Assembly: GCA_016286535.1 (NCBI GenBank)
Contig: JAEESZ010000008.1
Span: 62,001-126,000 of the forward strand
Source: Treponema sp.
Lineage (GTDB): Bacteria > Spirochaetota > Spirochaetia > Treponematales > Treponemataceae
Reading direction: 5' to 3'
Length of the DNA stretch: 64,000 nt
Shown here: positions 53,035 through 60,533 of the stretch, piece after piece
Numbering within the stretch: the first letter of the stretch is position 1
How the letters are laid out: every line of letters starts with the position of its first letter
The notes under the pieces: generated by a model
Database searches by the model: none
What the model was told of the DNA's origin: nothing
What the model saw: the letters and a program-made list of their open reading frames with translations, nothing else
Program-made: the position numbers and the translations under genes

Positions 53035-54426
53035 ATGATAAAAGATTCAGCAAAAAAAGTTAAAAACTTTTCGCTAAAAATGAAATTCTGGGGCCTTTTT
53101 ATGCCTATTATGGGCCTTGTTTTTGGAGTTTCGGTTTTAGTATCCGGAGTTTTTATTAGAAAAGCAACTTCAAAAATGAATGCCTCTGTACTGGAATATT
53201 CAGAATGTGCTCAGGCAATTACAGCCTTCCGAGAAGCTTCAGATTTTCTTACTAATCAGGTTCGTTTCTTTGTACTTACTCATAATCTTGTAAACCTTGA
53301 AAACTTTTTTATAGAAGAAAATTCAGCCTGTCGCAGGGAAAAGGCCGTAGAAATTGTAGAAAAATACGTTCCCGACGAAAGCGTCAAAAAAAATCTGAAA
53401 GCTGCTTACCGGGAATCAGAGGAATTAACCCTTACAGAATATTATGCAATGCGTCTTGTCTGCGAGGGAATGCACATTTCCATTACCAAACTTCCTCTTC
53501 AGGTTGCAAAAGTTATTCTTAAACCAGAAGATGAAAAACTTTCTGACAGTGAAAAATTCGATAAGGCAAGCCATCTAGTTTATGATTATGATTACCTTGA
53601 TTCAAAAGACAGAATCATAAAATATGTAACCTTAGCCCAGCTGGGCCTTACAATTACCTATACAGACAGCCAGAAAAAGAACAATGAAGGCTTAAAGTCT
53701 CTTTTTAGTAAACAGGATGTTTATATAGTTTTACTTTTTGTTGTCTGTTTTCTTTTTATTCTGTTTATTATATTTTTTGTTCTTGTTCCCCTCGATAATG
53801 ATGTGCTCTGCATCGTTAAAGGAACAAAAATGCAGATTCACGGGGCAGAAGAACTTAAAACTATTGCCAGGGCATATAATCTTCTTTGCGAAAAAAATGA
53901 TTTAACAACAAATGTTTTACGTCATAAGGCAGAGCATGACCCATTAACCGGCTTAATAAACCGTGAAGCTTTTGAAAATATCAAAATTGCTTATAAAAAT
54001 GTAACTGAGCCTCTGGCCTTTATAATGATTGATATTGATTTATTCAAACAGATTAATGATAAGTATGGTCATATGGCAGGAGATGATGTTCTCCGTAAAG
54101 TTTCTGAATATCTTATTGAGCAGTTCAGGTCTACAGACTATATAGCCAGGGTTGGGGGAGATGAGTTTGCAGTTTTAATGACCCAGCTTTCTGATAATCC
54201 TAAAGAAGCAATTACTAAAAAAGTTGAAGCGCTTAATAAAGCTTTATATGAAATGGAAGATGTATTACCTGCTGTTTCATTAAGTGTAGGAGTTGCTTTT
54301 GGTAACAATGGTGTTACTGATGAATTAATAAAACATGCTGATGAAGCTTTATATAATGTAAAAAAGAATGGACGCTGTAACTGTTCGTTCTATGATGATG
54401 AGGTAGATAATAATGGCAACAAGTAA
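53035..54426 (+). CDS. Membrane-bound diguanylate cyclase (GGDEF)
   Basis: 463 residues from ATG 53035 (GGGTGGGG just upstream); a TTG at 53023 is the alternative. Two spans (about 16-40 and 225-250) flank a helical periplasmic sensor. The catalytic domain has D-P-L-T-G-L-I-N, the metal Asp in M-I-D-I-D-L-F-K-Q-I-N-D, and an intact G-G-D-E-F. The inhibitory I-site R-S-T-D lies five residues before the signature, so product inhibition is expected. Makes c-di-GMP. Its last 14 nt overlap the topoisomerase gene. Confidence 0.94.
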   Translation: MIKDSAKKVKNFSLKMKFWGLFMPIMGLVFGVSVLVSGVFIRKATSKMNASVLEYSECAQAITAFREASDFLTNQVRFFVLTHNLVNLENFFIEENSACRREKAVEIVEKYVPDESVKKNLKAAYRESEELTLTEYYAMRLVCEGMHISITKLPLQVAKVILKPEDEKLSDSEKFDKASHLVYDYDYLDSKDRIIKYVTLAQLGLTITYTDSQKKNNEGLKSLFSKQDVYIVLLFVVCFLFILFIIFFVLVPLDNDVLCIVKGTKMQIHGAEELKTIARAYNLLCEKNDLTTNVLRHKAEHDPLTGLINREAFENIKIAYKNVTEPLAFIMIDIDLFKQINDKYGHMAGDDVLRKVSEYLIEQFRSTDYIARVGGDEFAVLMTQLSDNPKEAITKKVEALNKALYEMEDVLPAVSLSVGVAFGNNGVTDELIKHADEALYNVKKNGRCNCSFYDDEVDNNGNK

Positions 54427-56557
54427 AGATTCTAAAACAAGTGGAAAAGGACTGGCAGCAAAAGCAAGTGCTGTTGCAGAAACAAAGGGAAAGACAAGTT
54501 CTGCTGCAAAGAAAACTCCAGCTGCAAAAACTACTGCTGCAACAAAGGCGCCTGCTGTTTCGAAGGCTGCTGGCACAAAGACTGCCTCTGCCGCTGCAAA
54601 GACTGCCCCTGCCGCTGCCAAAACAGCTCCTGCCACAGCAAAAGTACCTGCCGCCGCAAAAGCTCCTTCTAAAGCCGCCCCTAAAACTGCCGCCAAAAAA
54701 GTTGCAGCGCCAGCCGCTCCTGTTGTTTATGATGAAGATTCCATTCAGCACCTTGACGGTCTTGAACATATTCGTCTTCGTCCTGGTATGTACATTGGTT
54801 CTCTGGGAGATGGTGCAAACGAAAACGACGGTATTTATATCCTCTTAAAAGAAGGAATCGATAACTCTGTAGATGAATTTTCACAGGGCTTTGGTAATAA
54901 AATCGACATTGAAATAAAAGACGGCCGTGTAAAAATCCGCGACTACGGACGTGGTATTCCTCTTGGAAAACTTGAAGACTGTGTTTCCAATGTAAACACA
55001 GGTGCAAAATATAATAATAATGTATTCAAACAGGCCATTGGTATGAACGGTGTAGGTATTAAAGCTACAAATGCCCTTTCTTCATACTTCCGTGCTGCCT
55101 CTATCCGCGACGGAAAAATGGCTGTAGTAGAATTCAAAAAGGGAGAAAAAATCTCCAGTAAAACCGGCTCTGCAAAGCCTGGAGTTCCAAACGGAACCTA
55201 CCTTGAATTTGAACCTGATACTGAACTTTTTGGAAAATACAGCTTCAATATGGAGTATGTAGAAAAACGTCTGTGGAATTATGCCTATTTAAATCCAGGC
55301 CTTTTAATTAAGTGTAATGGTCAGGAATATATAAGTCAGAACGGTATTCAGGATCTTTTGATTCACGAAATGGATGGAGAAGGTAAGTCTCTTTATAAAA
55401 TCTTCAGCTACAAGGGCGAAAATCTTGAATTTGTTCTTACCCATACAAACTCTCTTGATAAGTATATTTATTCCTTTGTAAACGGTCAGAGTACAGAAGA
55501 TGGAGGTACCCACGTTACTTCCTTCCTGGACGGAGTTACAAAAGGTGTAAATTCTTTCTTTAAAAAAGAATATGATGAAAAAGATGTTTGTGGCGGACTT
55601 ATCTGTGCTTTAAAGATTGGCCTTGATAATCCTATGTTTACCAGCCAGACAAAAAATAAACTTGGTAACGTAGAAATCCGTGCTCCAATTATTAAAGAAG
55701 TTCAGGCAGTTATTGATGACTGGCTTCGTCATAATCCTGATGTTGCAGGGGCCCTTGAAGAAAAAATCATCAAAAATCAGAAGGCCCGCAATGAAATTAA
55801 CAGTGTTACAGAAAAACAGATTCGCGAAGCAGAAAAATCTGTAATGCTCAAAATCCAAAAACTTAAAGATTGCCGCTACCACCTGCAGGATGGTCCAAAA
55901 GGTGCAAACTCTATGATTTTTATTACCGAGGGAGATTCTGCGACAGGTTCTATGGTAGGAAGCCGTGATGTTTCTTACCAGGCAATTTTCTCTCTGCGCG
56001 GAAAACCTGAAAATATGTATGGCCGCAAAAAGTCAGCTTTGTTTGAAAACGAAGAATTAAAAAATCTTACCTTCAGTCTTGGAGTACAGAAAGATATTGA
56101 AGGGCTGCGCTATGATAAAATCATCATTGCAACCGATGCAGATAACGACGGTTTCCATATCAGAAATCTTGTTATGACTTATCTTCTTTTGTATTTTGAA
56201 GAGCTGGTTTTAAGCGGACACGTTTATATTCTTGAAACACCTTTGTTCAGAGTCCGCAATAAGCAGAAAACCGTTTACTGCTATTCAGAAGAAAGCCGTG
56301 ATAAAGAGCTTGCCTCTATGAGGGGAGCAGAAGTAACCCGCTTCAAAGGATTAGGAGAAATAAACCCAAGCGAATTCGGTCAGTTTATCTTTCCCCGCAA
56401 AGAAGGTGAGAGTGAAGATAAGGGAATGCACCTTACACCGGTTACAATTCAGAGCTTAAAAAATGTTCCTGAAGTTCTTGAATTCTATATGGGTAAAAAT
56501 ACACCTGCCCGCAGAGATTTTATTGTTCATCATCTTGCCGCAGAAATAGATGCATAA
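54413..56557 (+). CDS. parE: DNA topoisomerase IV subunit B-like protein with histone-H1-like N-terminal tail
   Basis: 714 residues. Residues 1-105 are an Ala/Lys/Pro/Thr tail of repeated A-A-K-x-A-P units with no Asp or aromatic runs, like histone H1 tails or AlgP. The core starts at D-S-I-Q-H-L-D-G-L-E-H-I-R-L-R-P-G-M-Y-I-G-S: GHKL ATPase with E-G-I-D-N-S-V-D-E, R-D-Y-G-R-G-I-P and G-M-N-G-V-G-I-K; transducer with Q-S-T-E-D-G-G-T-H; TOPRIM with T-E-G-D-S-A and D-A-D-N-D-G-F-H-I. Core length (about 610) fits ParE better than GyrB. No alternative start lies between the tail and the core. ParC is not in the window. Overlaps the upstream GGDEF gene by 14 nt. Confidence 0.85.
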   Translation: MATSKDSKTSGKGLAAKASAVAETKGKTSSAAKKTPAAKTTAATKAPAVSKAAGTKTASAAAKTAPAAAKTAPATAKVPAAAKAPSKAAPKTAAKKVAAPAAPVVYDEDSIQHLDGLEHIRLRPGMYIGSLGDGANENDGIYILLKEGIDNSVDEFSQGFGNKIDIEIKDGRVKIRDYGRGIPLGKLEDCVSNVNTGAKYNNNVFKQAIGMNGVGIKATNALSSYFRAASIRDGKMAVVEFKKGEKISSKTGSAKPGVPNGTYLEFEPDTELFGKYSFNMEYVEKRLWNYAYLNPGLLIKCNGQEYISQNGIQDLLIHEMDGEGKSLYKIFSYKGENLEFVLTHTNSLDKYIYSFVNGQSTEDGGTHVTSFLDGVTKGVNSFFKKEYDEKDVCGGLICALKIGLDNPMFTSQTKNKLGNVEIRAPIIKEVQAVIDDWLRHNPDVAGALEEKIIKNQKARNEINSVTEKQIREAEKSVMLKIQKLKDCRYHLQDGPKGANSMIFITEGDSATGSMVGSRDVSYQAIFSLRGKPENMYGRKKSALFENEELKNLTFSLGVQKDIEGLRYDKIIIATDADNDGFHIRNLVMTYLLLYFEELVLSGHVYILETPLFRVRNKQKTVYCYSEESRDKELASMRGAEVTRFKGLGEINPSEFGQFIFPRKEGESEDKGMHLTPVTIQSLKNVPEVLEFYMGKNTPARRDFIVHHLAAEIDA

Positions 56558-56621
56558 AGTAGATTTTTTCTTCTTACACTGATATAATATTGCTTTCATA
56601 AAAAGTTTGCGAGGTATTTGT

Positions 56622-57614
56622 ATGGATTTGAAAGGACGCAATTTTTTGACCTTAAAAGATTTTACTCCGGAAGAAATTATTTACTTACTGGACTTGGCTT
56701 CTGACCTTAAGAAAAAAAAGAAGAAGGGAATTCCTGTTGATATCCACCGGGGAAAAAACATCGCCCTCATTTTTGAAAAAACAAGTACTCGTACCCGTTG
56801 TGCCTTTGAGGTTGCAGCCCACGATTTAGGCATCTCAACAACATATCTTGCAGAAGGCAGTCAGATTGGTAAAAAAGAAAGCATTGCCGATTCAGCAAGA
56901 GTTTTGGGAAGAATGTTTGATGGTATTGAATACCGCGGTTATGAACAGACAATTGTAGAAGACCTTGCTAAATATTCAGGTGTTGTAGTATGGAATGGTC
57001 TTACAAATGAATATCATCCTACTCAGATGCTGGCAGATATGCTTACCATTCGTGAACACTTTGGAAAATTAAAGGGACTTAAACTTGTATACTTTGGTGA
57101 TGCAAGATACAACATTGGAAACTCTCTTTGTATTGTTTGTTCTAAACTGGGCTTAAATCTTACTCTCTGCGGACCAGAAAAATATTTCCCGGACAGAAAG
57201 CTTATTGAAGAATGTGCAGAATGGAACAAGGCAAGCGGAGGTTCAATCACTCTTGAAACAGACAAAGAGAAGGCTTCTGCAGGTGCTGATATTATCTATA
57301 CTGATGTTTGGGTTAGTATGGGGGAACCGGATTCTGTATGGGCTGAACGTATTGCAGATTTAAAACCATATCAGGTTAATACTCAGGTAATGAAGATGGC
57401 AAAACCTGATGCAATTTTTATGCACGATCTTCCTTCTTTCCACGATTTGAATACCAAAATTGGAAAAGAAATCGGCGAAAAATTTGGTCTTACTGCAATG
57501 GAAGTAACTGATGATGTTTTTGAAAGCAGTCAGTCACTTGTATTTGATGAAGCAGAAAACCGTATGCATACTATAAAGGCTGTAATTGCTGCAACCTTAG
57601 GAAATAATTTTTAA
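56622..57614 (+). CDS. argF: Ornithine carbamoyltransferase
   Basis: 330 residues; ATG 56622 has GAGG 6 nt upstream. Joins carbamoyl phosphate and ornithine to citrulline. The carbamoyl-phosphate motif [13 protein letters not shown], and the D-V-W-V-S-M-G-E segment are typical. The ornithine loop reads H268-D269-L-P instead of the usual H-C-L-P. The C-terminus M-H-T-I-K-A-V matches OTC rather than the putrescine or acetylornithine enzymes. Promoter TATAAT lies about 35 nt upstream. Followed 15 bp later by the ACT gene. Confidence 0.9.
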   Translation: MDLKGRNFLTLKDFTPEEIIYLLDLASDLKKKKKKGIPVDIHRGKNIALIFEKTSTRTRCAFEVAAHDLGISTTYLAEGSQIGKKESIADSARVLGRMFDGIEYRGYEQTIVEDLAKYSGVVVWNGLTNEYHPTQMLADMLTIREHFGKLKGLKLVYFGDARYNIGNSLCIVCSKLGLNLTLCGPEKYFPDRKLIEECAEWNKASGGSITLETDKEKASAGADIIYTDVWVSMGEPDSVWAERIADLKPYQVNTQVMKMAKPDAIFMHDLPSFHDLNTKIGKEIGEKFGLTAMEVTDDVFESSQSLVFDEAENRMHTIKAVIAATLGNNF

Positions 57615-57629
57615 TGAAGGAGAATGAAT

Positions 57630-57899
57630 ATGAACGCAATAATCACAGTTGTAGGAAGCGATAAGGTAGGAATTATAGCAAAGGTAAGTCAATTTTTGTC
57701 TGACCATAAAATTAATATTGCAGATATTACCCAGACAATTTTGTCAGGAAACTTTGTAATGATGATGATGGTTGACCTCAAGAATTCAGACATAGATATA
57801 GAAAATGTCAGAAAATCAATGGAAGACCTCGCTTCACAAATGGGCGTCGAAATCAACATCATGAGCGAGAAAGTCTTTAGCGCTATGCACAGGGTTTAA
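57630..57899 (+). CDS. ACT-domain regulatory protein (UPF0237 type)
   Basis: 89 residues; ATG 57630 is 7 nt after AAGGAG, whereas the in-frame ATG at 57624 is too close. One ACT domain: I-I-T-V-V-G-S-D-K-V-G-I-I-A-K-V (ligand loop D-K-x-G), N-I-A-D-I-T-Q-T-I. Such proteins bind amino acids. They often precede a UPF0210/DUF711 gene, absent here. Probably cotranscribed with argF. Confidence 0.85.
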   Translation: MNAIITVVGSDKVGIIAKVSQFLSDHKINIADITQTILSGNFVMMMMVDLKNSDIDIENVRKSMEDLASQMGVEINIMSEKVFSAMHRV

Positions 57900-58004
57900 A
57901 GAAGTTTTGCATTCGCAAAACTTCCGGCGTGGTAAAGTAAACTTACATTACGACGAAGATTACGACCACGCCACAACCACGCCAGCTGTGCACAGAGTTT
58001 AAAG
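57887..58004. repeat. Duplicated 3' end of the ACT gene with intervening hairpin
   Basis: GCACAGGGTTTAAAG (57887-57901) recurs as GCACAGAGTTTAAAG (57990-58004). Each encodes H-R-V-stop in one frame. The 88 bp between holds a perfect 10-bp hairpin (57901-57910 with 57915-57924, loop ATTC) and GGCGTGG (57926-57932) opposite two copies of CCACGCC (57966-57972, 57977-57983). May also act as terminator structure for argF-ACT. Confidence 0.6.
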
Positions 58005-59291
58005 TTAAAACGATATTATTTCTTCATACACTTCAATCGCAAACTGATCTGTCATACCCGAAATATATTCAATTATACATTTTGTAAAAGACTCATTATC
58101 ATTCAAATCAAAAACAAGAGGAGTGTTGTATCTTAATAAAGCCTTTTTATTTACATAACTGTGTTTTTCTGTAATAAAAGGTCTGTAGTTTGTATAGCGT
58201 ATAAGCCAGTCTTCAAAAGTCTGCCCCAGCTTTGGATACACTTTAAGTGCCTGTGCAATTCTTCCGTTCTGTGCATAAATATAAGTTTTCTGCAGGGTTC
58301 TGAAGATTGTACTTATAATATTTTCTGCATAAATAGAAAACTCGTTCAGCCTCCAGTGGTTGTAAATCCTTGAAAAACTGAACTTTTTAAGTTCAATAAT
58401 AAATTTAAAATATTCTTCAGAAAAACAAAGACCTTTTTCCGGAGAGCTCTGTTCGCATAAATCAACAATCAGATCATTTATTAAAACTGTGGTGTTTACG
58501 GCTTTTCCGCTTCTTAAGGCATGGGCTCCCTTTCTTTCAAAGCCCAGTGTACTTCCGACAATTTCCCTTAATTCGCGGTAGGCAGTCATATCAATTATAT
58601 GATATGCTCTTGCATCTTCCAGATCTCTTCCCAAAAAAGAAATCTTATCTGCAATTTTTACAACACAGCCTTCCCAGGTGTAGGGCTGTACAATACCGGG
58701 TCTCTTCATGGAATAAAGATCTATTGCTTCCTTTCTCGGTTTTATTCCCTGCTGGTCAATTTCTCCGCAGTGGCAGATTAAACCGTCCCTTACAGCGTAA
58801 GTCAGGTTCAAAGGTTGTTCAACAGCATTCGGATCCTGTAAAGTTTCAATGTAATCTGCAAAAAAGAGGCTGTTTCTTTCGTGCCAGAATTTTTTAGGAG
58901 CATTCTGTCCTTCCTTCTGCTCAAGTAGATTGTTGAGACAGTTTTCTCCATGGTGGCCAAAAGGAGCATGACCAATATCGTGCCCAATGGCAATAGCCTG
59001 GGTTAATTGTTCGTTAAGTCCAAGATATTTTGCAATTGTAGTTGCAACCGATGCAACGTGCAGCACGTGTTCCATTCTTGTACAGATGTGATCATTATGA
59101 GGAGCAAAGAAAACCTGGGTCTTATGCTTCATTCGTCTGAAGGCCTGGCAATGAAGCAGCCTTGTATAATCTCTTTCAAATTCGGAACGAATATCATTAT
59201 TTCTGTTATATAATTCAACTTCCCTTTTATTTGCCTGATTCCATTTTTCACTGTCTTTAAAACATCCTGCCGAAGAAAAAGAATTATGCAT
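58005..59291 (-). CDS. dgt: Deoxyguanosinetriphosphate triphosphohydrolase-like protein (HD domain)
   Basis: 428 residues. HD-domain metal site visible: R-M-E-H-V-L-H-V-A (first His), G-H-D-I-G-H-A-P-F-G-H-H-G-E (His-Asp), and the later Asp in V-V-K-I-A-D-K-I. R-R-M-K-H-K-T-Q-V-F opens the family domain. Hydrolyses dNTPs to nucleoside and triphosphate. AAGGTGG is 8 nt before the ATG. Confidence 0.92.
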   Translation of the reverse strand: MHNSFSSAGCFKDSEKWNQANKREVELYNRNNDIRSEFERDYTRLLHCQAFRRMKHKTQVFFAPHNDHICTRMEHVLHVASVATTIAKYLGLNEQLTQAIAIGHDIGHAPFGHHGENCLNNLLEQKEGQNAPKKFWHERNSLFFADYIETLQDPNAVEQPLNLTYAVRDGLICHCGEIDQQGIKPRKEAIDLYSMKRPGIVQPYTWEGCVVKIADKISFLGRDLEDARAYHIIDMTAYRELREIVGSTLGFERKGAHALRSGKAVNTTVLINDLIVDLCEQSSPEKGLCFSEEYFKFIIELKKFSFSRIYNHWRLNEFSIYAENIISTIFRTLQKTYIYAQNGRIAQALKVYPKLGQTFEDWLIRYTNYRPFITEKHSYVNKKALLRYNTPLVFDLNDNESFTKCIIEYISGMTDQFAIEVYEEIISF

Positions 59292-59406
59292 TTTTTACCA
59301 CCTTAATTTATAATTTATCTTATAAAGATTCATTTTTCAATGTTTTATTATTGAACTTATTGTGGTATAATTTATGTATTAATTTTGATTGAGAGAGAAG
59401 TTTTAT

Positions 59407-60525
59407 ATGCAAAGAACCGTAGTTGCCATGAGTACGGCAGCAAATCCAGAAGATGCATTTTTCGAAGTAAGTAAAAAGGTACGGGATAACTGTATTTCTC
59501 CACAATTAATCATTTTTTTTAGTAATTACGATAACTTTTATTTTTATACAAATAAGATTCATGAAGTTTTTCCCAACAGCGTAGCAATCGGTTCAACAAA
59601 CTATATGAATTTCTGTTCTGCAGGTTTTGCCCACGAAGGCTTTTCTTTAATGGCCATAAATGACGGTATAGAATGTTCCTGCGAAACTCTGTATGAGCTT
59701 TCTTCATATCCAAAACGCTATATAAAACATATTTACCGGGCCCTGGACGAATTAACAAGTACCGAAAATACCTGCTGCCTGGAGTTTTGTACGGCCTATT
59801 CCAACGGCGAAGAATTTGCCATGGATACTTTTAAAGAAGCTTTTATCGGAAAAAATATTCCTGTTTTAGGTTCATCAGCCGGTTCGGGCTTAAGCGATTC
59901 TGAAAAAACTGTTGTAAGTCTTAACGGAAAGTGTTTTGTAAATTCCTGCGTTTTTGTTTTGATTCACAATCTGGAAGGAAGAATTGCCTTTTACCAGGAA
60001 AATATTTTTAAGTCTACGGATTATGTATTTTCTGTTACAGATGTAGACCTGGATAATCGCCGGGTTTATGAATATGATGGAAAGCCTGCCGCCAATGCCT
60101 TTGTAGAAAGACTTGGAATAAGCCGGGAAGAAATAGAAAATTATCTCAGGTTTCATCCTATGGGAAGGCCTTTAGGGAATAAAATCTACATTACAGATTT
60201 AAATAAAATTATGGATGATGGTTCCATTACCTATTATTCTCAGATTTATAATCATTCTAAACTCTTAATGCTGGAACTTGATGATATAAAAAAGGTCTGG
60301 AAAAAAACGAGTAAAGAAATTCAGCAGAAAATACAAAAAGCATCTTTTTCTATAATAATGAACTGTGTTACGAGAACCCGTCTCTTCGAAAAAGAAAATC
60401 TGATGGAAGAATTTAATGATGAGTTAAACAGCAATTATGGCAGTTTTATTGGAATCTCCGGTTTTGGAGAGCAGATGGATTTTATTCATCTTAATCAGAC
60501 TATGGTAATTGTTTTGTTTGAGTAG
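59407..60525 (+). CDS. FIST-domain signal protein
   Basis: 372 residues. ATG 59407 follows GAGAGAGAAG by 6 nt, with TATAAT near 59365; an in-frame TTG at 59389 would overlap that ribosome-binding site. FIST_N region (about 20-210) with P-Q-L-I-I-F-F-S and P-V-L-G-S-S-A-G-S-G; FIST_C region (about 215-370) with P-M-G-R-P-L, N-C-V-T-R-T-R-L-F and G-I-S-G-F-G-E-Q. Cytoplasmic, no spans. FIST proteins are predicted small-ligand sensors linked to signalling genes. Stop to next ATG is 8 bp, so it forms an operon with the hydrogenase-like sensor. Confidence 0.85.
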   Translation: MQRTVVAMSTAANPEDAFFEVSKKVRDNCISPQLIIFFSNYDNFYFYTNKIHEVFPNSVAIGSTNYMNFCSAGFAHEGFSLMAINDGIECSCETLYELSSYPKRYIKHIYRALDELTSTENTCCLEFCTAYSNGEEFAMDTFKEAFIGKNIPVLGSSAGSGLSDSEKTVVSLNGKCFVNSCVFVLIHNLEGRIAFYQENIFKSTDYVFSVTDVDLDNRRVYEYDGKPAANAFVERLGISREEIENYLRFHPMGRPLGNKIYITDLNKIMDDGSITYYSQIYNHSKLLMLELDDIKKVWKKTSKEIQQKIQKASFSIIMNCVTRTRLFEKENLMEEFNDELNSNYGSFIGISGFGEQMDFIHLNQTMVIVLFE

Positions 60526-60533
60526 GGTAGAGT

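Noticed and set aside
54349-54769. Two long minus-strand frames rich in Ala/Val/Phe or Gly/Ser/Cys opposite the ParE tail
   Set aside because: Shadow of the Ala/Lys-rich tail coding sequence; composition follows from its reverse complement.
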